Both the position numbers and the translations under genes were made by a program. From the NCBI GenBank assembly GCA_002687275.1, contig NYZT01000029.1:1-48952 (forward strand): a stretch of 48,952 nt of DNA, read 5' to 3'. Positions 1 to 7,863 of the stretch are shown here, in pieces (position 1 is the stretch's first letter; every line of letters starts with the position of its first letter). Below the pieces are notes generated by a model that was not told the DNA's origin, did no database searches, and saw nothing but the letters and a program-made list of their open reading frames with translations. This stretch comes from Candidatus Woesearchaeota archaeon (GTDB lineage Archaea; Nanobdellota; Nanobdellia; Woesearchaeales; ARS49).

Positions 1-465
1 GATCCTTGTGAGCTTTCTTAGCCTGTCGGTTACTTGTTTTAGGTTAGCGTTTGGTGGCACCACGCAGCCTGCTTTTGGGTTTGGCATTTTTCCTTTGGGC
101 CCAAACACCTTTCCAAAGGTCTTGGCCACGTCTGCCATGATGTTGGCTTGGGCGATGAAGTGGTGGTGGTCTTCTGCTAATTTCTTCAGAACCTTTTTGT
201 CTTTGTACTTGCTGAACTCTTCTGTTAGTATGACGGTGTCGCAGCACTCTTTTGCCTGGGCTTGGAGTTCTGGGCCTACTAGCGCACATATTTTGATTTT
301 CTTGCCTGTGGCGTGGGGTAGTTGTACGAAGACGTCGATCTGGTTGTCTTGCTTCTTGATGTCCAAATCTTTCAGCGCGATGATGAGCTCGCCTGATTGG
401 GTAAACTTCCGTTTAGGTGAGCTCTCTTTTGCAGTCTTCCACGCTTTTAGGAATTCTTCTTTCAT
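1..465 (-). CDS. rpl1: 50S ribosomal protein uL1, 3' part beyond the window
   Basis: Large-subunit protein of the L1 stalk, which helps move deacylated tRNA out of the E site. 155 residues are visible, ending in the frame of base 1, so the C-terminal part lies outside the window. Recognised from the run GKVFGPKGKMPNPKAGCVVP around residue 120 followed by NANLKQVTDRLRKL, typical of archaeal L1. The start at 465 is chosen because GGAGGG (470-475) sits at ideal Shine-Dalgarno distance. An in-frame ATG at 480 would add five residues and is less likely. A TATA box at 524-536 predicts transcription start near 503, giving a leader of about 38 nt. The usual L11 gene is not upstream, so L1 has its own promoter here. 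Confidence 0.93.
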   Translation of the reverse strand, partial: MKEEFLKAWKTAKESSPKRKFTQSGELIIALKDLDIKKQDNQIDVFVQLPHATGKKIKICALVGPELQAQAKECCDTVILTEEFSKYKDKKVLKKLAEDHHHFIAQANIMADVAKTFGKVFGPKGKMPNPKAGCVVPPNANLKQVTDRLRKLTRI

Positions 466-536
466 AGTCCCTCCTGCCATGCGACGCATGGTAGTGTTCG
501 GGTTATGGTAAAAGTTGGAAGGTAGTTTATAAAGCT
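466..536 (-). promoter_or_regulatory. uL1 promoter and leader with hairpin upstream of the Shine-Dalgarno
   Basis: Reading the minus strand, a TATA element (agtttataaagct on the plus strand, 524-536) is followed about 26 nt later by the predicted transcription start near 503. The leader holds a perfect inverted repeat, CCATGCG-A-CGCATGG (477-491), then GGAGGG and the L1 start at 465. Archaeal L1 proteins are known to repress their own translation by binding their mRNA. That this hairpin is the binding site is inference. Confidence 0.55.
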
Positions 537-855
537 ACTCTTTTAATCCGTAGCTTTCCCGAAGGGCTTGGTGGAAGGGTCTAGTAAGAACCGCAGGCAG
601 TACCACTTCGAGCATGTAGAGTCTTTGTACAGGCGCTAAAACACCCTTGGGTCCTGCAGCATAATCTTCTGGGTCTCCGTCTCGAATTGCTATCTCTAGC
701 TGTTCTTTGAACTGCACCACGGTAAGGGCGGTGTCTGCTTTTTCAACGTTGTCTGCCAGCCGCGAGCAAAGGGCGCCTTCTCCAGGAGCCACGTCATCTA
801 CGTGCCTCCCAATGTTAGAAAGTCTTGCTGCCGGTAGCGCGGTTTGGGTTATCAT
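535..855 (-). CDS. hypothetical protein, 106 aa
   Basis: Not recognised. A soluble-looking, mostly helical 106-residue protein without cysteine clusters, signal peptide or obvious catalytic motif; the C-terminal half is hydrophobic-helical (PVQRLYMLEVVLPAVLTR). The ATG at 855 is supported by a TATA-like element at 878-888 (minus strand), 26 bp away, the leaderless spacing seen throughout this window. Its stop codon lies against the uL1 TATA box, so it is probably a separate transcript and not part of a ribosomal-protein operon. Real-gene confidence rests on promoter geometry and a clean ORF, not on homology. Confidence 0.6.
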   Translation of the reverse strand: MITQTALPAARLSNIGRHVDDVAPGEGALCSRLADNVEKADTALTVVQFKEQLEIAIRDGDPEDYAAGPKGVLAPVQRLYMLEVVLPAVLTRPFHQALRESYGLKE

Positions 856-890
856 GTATGCTGCTATTTTTGAAGAAGTAATAAAGCTAG

Positions 891-1211
891 CTATTGTTCG
901 TAGCTGTCCACAGCTCTTTTTAGGGCTACAGGGTCAACTTTTCTGAGGTCCATCCGACCTTGATAGTTTATGTGGCAGGGGCTGATGCCTGCTCTAACAC
1001 AGAAGTCTCTTTGGTCCTCCACGCTCTGGCCGGGCTGTCCGTCTTGTATGCTCATAGCCACCTTGGCCTTGCTCATGTTGCGGTACCATAGGCGGTTTTC
1101 CTTCCATGAGTCGTTAATGGTTGTTGCTATGACTAATACGCTGGTAACCACAAATGCTGTCGTGCCTATTCCTGCGGCTAAAATCCCGGTTAGATCTCGA
1201 ACTTTTGTCAT
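891..1211 (-). CDS. hypothetical single-pass membrane protein, 106 aa
   Basis: Residues about 8-30 (TGILAAGIGTTAFVVTSVLV) form one strong transmembrane or signal-anchor helix. The polar C-terminal region carries a Cys pair eight residues apart (FCVRAGISPC), possibly a disulfide outside the cell. Family not recognised. The start at 1211 is supported by a TATA box (ctatataagg, about 1230-1239) 25 bp upstream. A second TATA-like element (tagtatataaatg, 1248-1260) lies between this one and the end of the uppS gene, so two promoters may act in tandem or the second may be a decoy. Confidence 0.65.
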   Translation of the reverse strand: MTKVRDLTGILAAGIGTTAFVVTSVLVIATTINDSWKENRLWYRNMSKAKVAMSIQDGQPGQSVEDQRDFCVRAGISPCHINYQGRMDLRKVDPVALKRAVDSYEQ

Positions 1212-1262
1212 AAGAACCCTTCTGTCACTCCTATATAAGGACGATCTAGTATATAAATGCTT

Positions 1263-1958
1263 CTACTTTCCGTATCGTCGCTCGCGTTTTCCGTACTCTT
1301 CCACGATTTGGAGGAGGTCTTCTTCCTCAAATTCTGGCCAGTATTTTTCTAGGAAGAACCATTCGGAGTACACGCTCTGCCAGGGCAGGAAATTGCTCGT
1401 TCTTTGATCTCCGCCGGTTCTGATGACAAGGTCTGGCTCGTCTTTTAGGTAGAGGTTTTCTTCAAAAGTGTCTTCGTTGATCTTGTCAACGTCTAGCGTT
1501 CCTTCTTTTACTTGGTGGGCTATCTTGGTGATGGCGTCCATGACCTCTTCTCTTCCTCCGTAGGCAAGAGCGAAGTTGACCATTCTTGGTCCGTGGTCTT
1601 TGGTGAGGTCCATAACCTCTTTGATGATGTCTTGGAGTGGTTGTGGGAGTAGTTTTGTGCGTCCTATCACGTTGATGCGTACGCCGTCTTCTTTTAACTC
1701 GGCCAGTCTTGCCTTTAGTTCCTCGAATCCCTCGCAGAACAAGTTCATGATGTAGTCTAGCTCGACTTTTGGTCTTCCTAAGTTTTGCATGCTGAAAGCA
1801 TAGAAGGTTACTTCGTTGATGCCGAGTTTTTTGGTCCACTCAAGCACTTTGTGTACCTTGTCCTTGCCCCACTCGTGGCCCTTCCATGGTTTTACCATGA
1901 GGCGCTTGGCAAACCGTCTGTTGCCGTCGAGAATGATGCCGATATGTTTTGGGACCAT
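1263..1958 (-). CDS. uppS: cis-prenyltransferase (polyprenyl diphosphate synthase, UppS family)
   Basis: Condenses isopentenyl diphosphate in cis onto an allylic diphosphate to make the long polyprenyl lipid that carries glycans across the membrane. 231 residues, normal family length. The N-terminus HIGIILDGNRRFA holds the catalytic Asp (residue 11) and phosphate-binding residues. The C-terminal signature IRTGGDQRTSNFLPWQ and a downstream SEWFF match the family's last conserved block. The ATG at 1958 is preferred over a GTG at 1967 because a TATA box (ctttaaaaatg, 1980-1990) sits 26 bp upstream. The glycosyltransferase and UDP-sugar dehydrogenase elsewhere in the window fit a dolichyl-phosphate glycan pathway, though not linked in an operon. 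Confidence 0.93.
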   Translation of the reverse strand: MVPKHIGIILDGNRRFAKRLMVKPWKGHEWGKDKVHKVLEWTKKLGINEVTFYAFSMQNLGRPKVELDYIMNLFCEGFEELKARLAELKEDGVRINVIGRTKLLPQPLQDIIKEVMDLTKDHGPRMVNFALAYGGREEVMDAITKIAHQVKEGTLDVDKINEDTFEENLYLKDEPDLVIRTGGDQRTSNFLPWQSVYSEWFFLEKYWPEFEEEDLLQIVEEYGKRERRYGK

Positions 1959-2001
1959 GGGGCTCACAATCAGGAGGTTCTTTAAAAATGTTGTGAAACC
2001 G

Positions 2002-2490
2002 TCAATGCTCTATTTTTGTTTCTTCTTGCAGCTCGAACAGCCTAACAAAGGCAGCGTCTGATAGCTTAATCCCTGCTTCTAGACAGGCGGCGGCGAGTGC
2101 TTTTGCGCTCTCGTCATGGGTCTCGCCGAGCTTGAAGTTGATTGCTTGCTGGTATGTTTCTTTGGTGAGGAATCCTTCGTTCATGCCTAGTGCTACATTT
2201 TTTCCTTTTTTCTTGACCTCGCCGTTTTCTAAGTTTATGGTGATGTCTTCCTTGCTCCAAAGCTTGTCATTTTTTTCAAAGCCGTGGTTTTGTAGCTCTC
2301 GTTGGACTAGCGCTTGGACTGCTTGCTTGTGGTTTTGGAGTTCTGGGTAGGGATACTCTTCTGCTTTTTCTGGTCGTATCACCTTGCCGAGGTAGGCGGT
2401 CACTCGTTGCCTGGCACCGTACTTGGTCCACTCGTTCTCCACAAGGTAGGCGTAGTCATTGCCCGATATTTTCTTGACGCGAACGAACAT
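2002..2490 (-). CDS. hypothetical protein with N-terminal FVR...YLGK module
   Basis: 162 residues, no family name. The first 40 residues (FVRVKKISGNDYAYLVENEW, then RVTAYLGKVI) form a beta-rich module resembling the N-terminus of IS1634-type transposases, and recur at the start of the Fic-like gene at 26520. The rest is charged and helical (KALAAACLEAGIKLSDAAFVRLF). The start at 2490 is chosen over the longer reading frame because a TATA element (ggataaaagcg, 2511-2521) lies 26 bp upstream. Divergent from the UDP-sugar dehydrogenase, with separate promoters in 90 bp. Confidence 0.72.
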   Translation of the reverse strand: MFVRVKKISGNDYAYLVENEWTKYGARQRVTAYLGKVIRPEKAEEYPYPELQNHKQAVQALVQRELQNHGFEKNDKLWSKEDITINLENGEVKKKGKNVALGMNEGFLTKETYQQAINFKLGETHDESAKALAAACLEAGIKLSDAAFVRLFELQEETKIEH

Positions 2491-2580
2491 GGTGCCCGTC
2501 TGTTTGTGCAGGATAAAAGCGTTTGGGTTATGAATCACAAATCCAGAGCGTTTAAGAAGAGGGAGAAGGGGATGGTTTCT

Positions 2581-3408
2581 ATGGTTATTGGCATCATTGG
2601 CTATGGTGTTGTTGGAAGAGCCCTGGCGAAAGGCTTTTCGCTAAAGCACGAGGTGGTTTTCCATGATCCTTATGTTGCCTCTGCCTCGTTTGAGGACGCT
2701 TGCAAGGCAGACGTTGTCTTTGTCTGTGTTCCCACGCCGATGCAGGACGACAAGATTGACTTATCCATCGTGGAGAGTGTTGTTAAGCGAGCGGCATCGT
2801 TGGTCAAAGGAATCCTTGTCATCAAGAGCACGGTGGTGCCAGGCACCACGAAAAGCCTGGCTGAAAAATATCCACACGTTCGTTTTTGCTTTAATCCTGA
2901 GTTCCTAACAGAGAAACAGCCTTACGAGGACTTCATGAATGCTGACAGGATCGTGCTTGGGGTCGAGGACGAGGAGGTGGGGAAGAGGATGCAGGAGGTG
3001 TACGCCACCATCCAGCCTGGCGTTCCGGTGATGACTGCTGATTTTACCACTGCAGAGCTTGGTAAGTACATGGCGAATGCCTTGCTTGCAACTAAGGTGG
3101 TGTTTGCGAACGAGATTGCGCAGGCTGCAGAAAATCTTGGCGCAGATTACGAACAAGCAAAAGCCATCTGTACGGCTGATCGGCGTTTTGGCGGCTCACA
3201 CTTGGACGTGAGCGAGGAAGGGGGCTTTGGTGGTAAGTGCCTGCCGAAGGATTTGGTTGCGTTGATCGGTAGACTTCGTGAGATCGGCTGTGATACTTCG
3301 GTGCTCTCTGCAGTGTGGAAAAAGAATCTGAGCGTCCGCTCGGTGCGTGACTGGGAAAACATTCCGTTTGTGACTAGCAGCAAACCCTTCAAAAAGATAG
3401 AACCGTGA
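2581..3408 (+). CDS. UDP-glucose/GDP-mannose dehydrogenase family protein, short form
   Basis: NAD-dependent oxidation of a nucleotide sugar to its uronic acid is the family reaction. Rossmann motif GIIGYGVVG begins at residue 4; VCVPTP and STVVPGTT follow; the central helix has NALLATKVVFANE; the catalytic cysteine is C220 in GGFGGKCLPKDL. At 275 residues the protein lacks the roughly 110-residue C-terminal UDP-sugar-binding domain of standard enzymes, ending just after the dimerisation domain, so substrate binding must differ. The ATG at 2581 is chosen because a TATA box (cgtttaagaag, 2549-2560) lies 26 bp upstream; 2572 is an in-frame alternative. The stop abuts the convergent gene's stop. 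Confidence 0.88.
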   Translation: MVIGIIGYGVVGRALAKGFSLKHEVVFHDPYVASASFEDACKADVVFVCVPTPMQDDKIDLSIVESVVKRAASLVKGILVIKSTVVPGTTKSLAEKYPHVRFCFNPEFLTEKQPYEDFMNADRIVLGVEDEEVGKRMQEVYATIQPGVPVMTADFTTAELGKYMANALLATKVVFANEIAQAAENLGADYEQAKAICTADRRFGGSHLDVSEEGGFGGKCLPKDLVALIGRLREIGCDTSVLSAVWKKNLSVRSVRDWENIPFVTSSKPFKKIEP

Positions 3409-3714
3409 TTACTCAGGCGCCTCTGCTTCGAGGCTAGGTACTGACGCGCTTTTGAGAACATCACTTATCTCTTTGCCTGACATTTGTTGGCCATGTACCG
3501 TGAGATGTCTGTCAATGACCTTTAGGGTGGCTTGATGTGCGTCCTCTGCAAAAGGGTCCATTTCGTATTGCACTCTTGTTGTTTTTGTGTTAACACCTTC
3601 GAGAATGCCCCTAAATAGATTTCCTGCCCCAGTGAATGTACCATACAGTAGGATTCCGATGCCTACATATCTTCCTAAGGGTGTCCTGCAAAATTCTAAA
3701 AACTCGTTTGTCAT
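3409..3714 (-). CDS. hypothetical membrane-anchored protein, 101 aa
   Basis: One hydrophobic segment near residues 15-37 (YVGIGILLYGTFTGAGNLF) followed by a charged tail (KVIDRHLTVHGQQMSGKEIS). Family not recognised. Start at 3714 is supported by a TATA-like element (ctaataagctt, 3735-3745) 26 bp upstream. The stop codon directly abuts that of the UDP-sugar dehydrogenase on the other strand without spacer. Confidence 0.62.
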   Translation of the reverse strand: MTNEFLEFCRTPLGRYVGIGILLYGTFTGAGNLFRGILEGVNTKTTRVQYEMDPFAEDAHQATLKVIDRHLTVHGQQMSGKEISDVLKSASVPSLEAEAPE

Positions 3715-3750
3715 GTGTTTTGGAGATGTTGTTGACTAATAAGCTTTTGC

Positions 3751-4023
3751 CTATTTCAGCACCTTTGCTTGGTCTTTGAGTTTGGAGATCTCTTTGCGTA
3801 GTCTTTTGCAGGCTTCCACGACGACTTTCTTTGGATCTGCGCCGTCTGTCTCCACAAGGATGCGGGGTGTTTCGATGAGTGGGTGGGGTACGTTGTACCC
3901 GGTGCTCTTGACGTGGCTGTCTGTTTCGAGCTCTTGCTTCAATGCGTTGGCTATCGTGCTGGTCTCTCCCTCAACGTCAAACAACAGCTTGTCTTTGCTC
4001 TCTTCGAGAATCTTGATTTCCAT
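3751..4023 (-). CDS. rpo11: DNA-directed RNA polymerase subunit Rpo11 (L)
   Basis: Small assembly subunit of archaeal RNA polymerase; pairs with Rpo3 (D) to form the platform equivalent to the bacterial alpha dimer. 90 residues, normal for the family. Recognised from GETSTIANALKQELETD, then TGYNVPHPLIETPRILVET and a C-terminal helix ACKRLRKEISKL, in the order of the Rpo11/RPB11 fold. The start at 4023 is set by a TATA box (cctttaaaaagg, 4043-4054) 26 bp upstream, so it is transcribed alone. Confidence 0.93.
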   Translation of the reverse strand: MEIKILEESKDKLLFDVEGETSTIANALKQELETDSHVKSTGYNVPHPLIETPRILVETDGADPKKVVVEACKRLRKEISKLKDQAKVLK

Positions 4024-4060
4024 TAAGTAATCAACAGTTGGTTCCTTTAAAAAGGTTGTC

Positions 4061-4657
4061 TTATTGGCACTTGCTCACGAGCACGTTGTTCACTCTTATC
4101 GTTGTCCAGACCTTGCCTAGCCTTGCGGAGTAGAATGCTGGTCTGTCATCGTCTGTTCCCACGATGGGGCGGGCAAACTCGTGTTGCTGGAGTAGTAAGT
4201 CCAGCTGGTTGATGGCGTCGTGTGCTCGAGATAAGGATCTTTCTAGTAAGAGGGTGGCTGTTATTATTTTGTTCTTGTTCTCGCATCTGAACAGGTCGAT
4301 GCTGGCGTTGATCAGGGTCTCCTCGCCGTGTAGCACCATCTCTGCTAGCGGTCGGGGGTCTAGCACTTGTGATTCTAGGAAGTGTTGCTGGCTCTGGAGC
4401 ATGCTGAGGCGTGTCTCTATTAACAGGCTGCTGGCTTCTTTCTGTGGCTTGCCATCGAGCTGTGCTTGCAAGCTTTTGAGATCGGTGATGTGCGCTTCAA
4501 TGGTGTCTAGTGGATTCATCTGCCCATCGATGGCTTCTAGCTTCCACCCTGGACCGCCATGTTTGATGCTTAGTTGGTCTACTTGTTTTTCCACGCCAGC
4601 AAAGTCGAAGCTTGGCGCGCAGCCAACCAAGAGCAGTAACAGTAAGACGCGTTTCAT
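4061..4657 (-). CDS. putative lipoprotein, 198 aa
   Basis: N-terminus MKRVLLLLLLVGC is a short signal with a lipobox-like LVGC, predicting lipidation at Cys13 and anchoring outside the membrane. The remainder is alpha-helical (LKSLQAQLDGKPQKEASSLL, LDLLLQQHEFARPIV), with further cysteines near the middle and C-terminus. No known family recognised. The start at 4657 is strongly favoured: a TATA box (gcttaaaaata, 4678-4688) lies 26 bp upstream, inside the 3' end of the neighbouring gene. The two adjacent genes encode similar-sized helical proteins and may act together, but have separate promoters. Confidence 0.72.
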   Translation of the reverse strand: MKRVLLLLLLVGCAPSFDFAGVEKQVDQLSIKHGGPGWKLEAIDGQMNPLDTIEAHITDLKSLQAQLDGKPQKEASSLLIETRLSMLQSQQHFLESQVLDPRPLAEMVLHGEETLINASIDLFRCENKNKIITATLLLERSLSRAHDAINQLDLLLQQHEFARPIVGTDDDRPAFYSARLGKVWTTIRVNNVLVSKCQ

Positions 4658-4679
4658 GAGAGAGAGGTTTTCGTATTGC

Positions 4680-5264
4680 TTAAAAATATTTTGCTTCTGC
4701 GCAGCCAATGACGTGCTTGGTTAGCTCTTGGAGTCCTTCATTTAGGGTGGCGTGCGCCTCATGTTCTTGGATCGCGTAGTGAGCGACGCTTTCCCAGTCC
4801 TTGTCCTCAACGCTTTGGGTTTGAGAATTCAAGGATCGGTCGAGCAGGGCAAAGCTTTTGTGCACCCTGGACAGCTGTCGGGCACAGTCTATGGCGGCCT
4901 CTCCGGCAAACGCTTGCATGTTTTTCTTGGACTGCATAACTTGGGTTAACGCCTGCCGTGCCATGTTGGCTCTCTTTTTGTGACGGCCCTTCAGATGCGG
5001 GATGGCTTCTTTGAGTTGGGTGTGGCTTTGCTCCACCACTTTCTGGATGAGCAACGCGGTTCCTGCCTGTTGGATGTTTCCTAGAGATTGCAACAATCGA
5101 TCATTCAGCGCAGGAAGGTGACGCAGCAGGAAGGGATTCTCTCTGCTCTGGGCCTGTGCCATCACGTGCTGCTTGCTTCTTCGCGCTTGGAACAGATCGT
5201 GCAATAATGCGTGTTCCACACTGCTCCCTTCTTCGTGCTGGAAGAGCCAGCTAAACGGGTCCAT
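4680..5264 (-). CDS. hypothetical helical protein, 194 aa
   Basis: Almost wholly alpha-helical and Gln/His/Lys rich (LKEAIPHLKGRHKKRANMAR), with no signal peptide or membrane helix; probably cytoplasmic. Family not recognised. A TATA element around 5288-5296 places the start at 5264 in the leaderless position. Its last codons contain the TATA box of the downstream lipoprotein gene. Size and helical character resemble that lipoprotein, suggesting a functional pair, but no sequence similarity is claimed. Confidence 0.68.
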   Translation of the reverse strand: MDPFSWLFQHEEGSSVEHALLHDLFQARRSKQHVMAQAQSRENPFLLRHLPALNDRLLQSLGNIQQAGTALLIQKVVEQSHTQLKEAIPHLKGRHKKRANMARQALTQVMQSKKNMQAFAGEAAIDCARQLSRVHKSFALLDRSLNSQTQSVEDKDWESVAHYAIQEHEAHATLNEGLQELTKHVIGCAEAKYF

Positions 5265-5309
5265 GGTTGCTATGCCAGGGCTTCGGTCTTATATGGTTTT
5301 CGCTCTGAG

Positions 5310-5354
5310 GAGTGGTACTCGCCAGTCGTAATAGTTTATATATGAGTGGTCTCC
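5310..5354 (+). promoter_or_regulatory. ppsA promoter with repeated GAGTGGT elements around the TATA box
   Basis: The TATA box (agtttatatatg, about 5333-5344) lies 26 bp before the ppsA start. Two copies of GAGTGGT flank it: GAGTGGTACTC (5310-5320) and GAGTGGTCTC (5344-5353). Each is also a small imperfect palindrome. The downstream copy would block polymerase if bound, so this looks like an operator pair. No binding protein is known. Confidence 0.45.
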
Positions 5355-5365
5355 CCTTTTAGGGT

Positions 5366-7765
5366 ATGAACAAGAAGCATGCCCTCGTGCTCTGGTTTAA
5401 AGAGGTGGGCATAGAGGATGTGGGCCTTGTTGGCGGGAAAAACGCCAGTCTGGGTGAGATGTACCAAAATCTTACCAAGCAAGGGGTTCGTATTCCTAAC
5501 GGGTTTGCGGTAACCGCAACAGCCTACCGTCATTTCTTGGAAAAAAACAAAGCAGACGTCCAGATAAAGCGGGCGTTGAAGGGGTTGAACCATCAAGACG
5601 TTCGCGCCCTAGCCAAGGCGGGTGAAGCATGCCGCCACATCATCTCCCATTGTGACTTTCCTCATGACCTAAAGCAAGAGATCATTGTTGCCTATCGCAA
5701 ACTGTCCAAAGAGGCCAAAAGACAGCACGTTGATATCGCCGTAAGAAGCTCTGCAACCGCAGAGGACCTTCCTGACGCGAGCTTCGCCGGCCAGCAAGAG
5801 ACCTTTTTGAACATCCGCGGCGAGCATGATCTCATGGACGCGTGCAAGCGCTGTTTTGCTTCCTTGTTCACCAACCGAGCGATTGCCTACCGCGCAGAAA
5901 AGGGCTTTGATCACTTCAAGGTTGCCCTGAGCATTGGCTGCCAGCGCATGGTAAGAAGTGATGCAGGCAGCGCAGGAGTGATATTCACGCTTGATACAGA
6001 GAGCGGCTTTCCTAACGTTGTCTACATAACCGGCAGTTATGGCCTGGGAGAAAACGTGGTCCAGGGAGCGGTCAACCCAGACGAGTGGTACGTCTTCAAG
6101 CCAACCCTGAAGCAGGGCTTCCACAGCATAGTCCAAAGAAGGTTGGGGGAGAAGGCCACCAAGATCATCTACTCCAAAGACAGCACAAAGCCCATCAAGA
6201 CGGTGCCCACGCCACAGAGCCATCGCGAAACTTTCTGCTTGGGTGACGAGGGCGTGTTGCAACTTGCCGCCTGGGCGTGCATTATTGAGGATCATTACTC
6301 CAAAAAACGAGGGCACTGGACGCCCATGGACATCGAATGGGCCATTGACGGTTTTACAAAAGAGTTATTCATAGTCCAGGCACGGCCAGAAACCGTCCAG
6401 TCCAACAAGAATCGCGACTCGTACGAAGAGTTCAAACTCGAGAAGGAGGGCGAGCTGTTGGTCTCTGGAAAAGCCGTGGGTAAGAAGATAGCGGTTGGCA
6501 AGGTTAACATAATAAAAGAGGCGCACGACATCGAGCGGTTCAAGCCAGGAGAGATCCTCGTCACCGAGATGACTGACCCAGACTGGGTACCTATAATGCG
6601 TCAGGCAAAAGCCATAGTCACCAATCGCGGCGGAAGGACGAGCCATGCAGCCATTGTTTCTAGAGAGCTAGGCCTGCCTTGTATCGTAGGATCGAATGAC
6701 GCCACAGAAAGACTAAAGCAGGGCCAGGACGTCACGGTGTGCTGCTCAGAAGGAGAGTTAGGAAAGGTCTTCAAGGGCCAGCTCAAGTTCACGGTGAAAA
6801 CAATATCTCTAAAGAGCATCCCTAAGCTACCGGTCAACATCATGATGAACATTGGCAATCCTGACGAGGCGTTCGATCTTGCCATGCTGCCCCATCACGG
6901 AGTTGGACTAGCAAGAGAAGAATTCATCATCAATGAATACATCAAAATCCATCCTCTAGCGTTGTTACGTCCGGAGAAGGTGGAGAAGGATGCTAAGAAA
7001 AAGATAGAACAGCTAACAAAAGGGTATAAGGACAAGGCACAGTTTTTCGTGGACAAGCTAGCAGAAGGCATAGGAACCATCGGTGCTGCGTTCTATCCTG
7101 AAGATGTTATTGTTAGATTTTCTGACTTCAAGAGCAACGAGTACGCCAACCTTATCGGAGGGAAAAACTTCGAACCAGTAGAGGCCAACCCCATGATTGG
7201 GTGGCGAGGGGCTGCGCGCTACTACTCAGAAGCCTACGCGCCTGCCTTTGCGCTAGAATGCAAAGCGCTAGCAAAGGCTCGGGACGAGTTTGGCCTACAC
7301 AACATCAAGTGCATGATCCCTATGTGTCGTTCACCAGAAGAAGGAAAGAAAGTGTTGAAGATCATGGCCCAGAACGGGTTAAAGCAACACCAAAAAGGCT
7401 TGCAAGTGTACGTGATGTGTGAGATCCCTGTGAACGTAGTTCTTGGCGAAGAGTACGCCAAGATCTTTGATGGGTTTAGCATTGGCAGCAACGACCTCAC
7501 CCAGTTCACCATGGGGGTGGATAGGGACTCAGAACTCATCGCCCATCTGTATGACGAGCGAGGAGAGGCCCTGAAGACCATGCTCTCGCTGGCAATCCAT
7601 AACGCCAAGAAGCACAAGAAGAAGATTGGCATCTGTGGGGATATGCCCTCGACCTATCCGGAGATGGCGGTGTGGCTTGCCCGGCTAGGCATTGATAGTA
7701 TCTCTCTATCTCCCGACGCTATTGTGTCCACGACGCTGTACCTGGCAAAACACTTGAAAAAGTAG
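5366..7765 (+). CDS. ppsA: phosphoenolpyruvate synthase
   Basis: Converts pyruvate, ATP and water to PEP, AMP and phosphate, the entry to gluconeogenesis; can also be reversed in some archaea. 799 residues, full length. N-terminal ATP-grasp half starts with VGGKNASLGEM and has VRSSATAEDLPDASFAGQQE; the mobile phosphohistidine domain has H427 in GGRTSHAAIVSRELGLPC; the C-terminal TIM barrel has the conserved Cys757 in GICGDMPSTYPE (most homologues have QAPS). The TATA box at about 5333-5344 predicts a leaderless mRNA starting at the ATG. Transcribed alone; flanked by possible operator repeats. Confidence 0.96.
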   Translation: MNKKHALVLWFKEVGIEDVGLVGGKNASLGEMYQNLTKQGVRIPNGFAVTATAYRHFLEKNKADVQIKRALKGLNHQDVRALAKAGEACRHIISHCDFPHDLKQEIIVAYRKLSKEAKRQHVDIAVRSSATAEDLPDASFAGQQETFLNIRGEHDLMDACKRCFASLFTNRAIAYRAEKGFDHFKVALSIGCQRMVRSDAGSAGVIFTLDTESGFPNVVYITGSYGLGENVVQGAVNPDEWYVFKPTLKQGFHSIVQRRLGEKATKIIYSKDSTKPIKTVPTPQSHRETFCLGDEGVLQLAAWACIIEDHYSKKRGHWTPMDIEWAIDGFTKELFIVQARPETVQSNKNRDSYEEFKLEKEGELLVSGKAVGKKIAVGKVNIIKEAHDIERFKPGEILVTEMTDPDWVPIMRQAKAIVTNRGGRTSHAAIVSRELGLPCIVGSNDATERLKQGQDVTVCCSEGELGKVFKGQLKFTVKTISLKSIPKLPVNIMMNIGNPDEAFDLAMLPHHGVGLAREEFIINEYIKIHPLALLRPEKVEKDAKKKIEQLTKGYKDKAQFFVDKLAEGIGTIGAAFYPEDVIVRFSDFKSNEYANLIGGKNFEPVEANPMIGWRGAARYYSEAYAPAFALECKALAKARDEFGLHNIKCMIPMCRSPEEGKKVLKIMAQNGLKQHQKGLQVYVMCEIPVNVVLGEEYAKIFDGFSIGSNDLTQFTMGVDRDSELIAHLYDERGEALKTMLSLAIHNAKKHKKKIGICGDMPSTYPEMAVWLARLGIDSISLSPDAIVSTTLYLAKHLKK

Positions 7766-7863
7766 TCACAACGTTCTAGTAGTAAGGAAAGTTTACATAG
7801 TGGCATCTTGGCCGGAATGGTAAGTACTAGCGTCTTAGTATCGGTTTGGTAGAATGGTAGACT

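Noticed and set aside
8-511. 167-codon plus-strand frame at the left edge
   Set aside because: It is antisense to uL1, which has clear family motifs and a Shine-Dalgarno.
7817-7852. 11-codon mini-ORF before the gene at 7864, as a possible leader peptide
   Set aside because: The nearest TATA (7791-7799) would place transcription start after its ATG, and the peptide shows no regulatory features.
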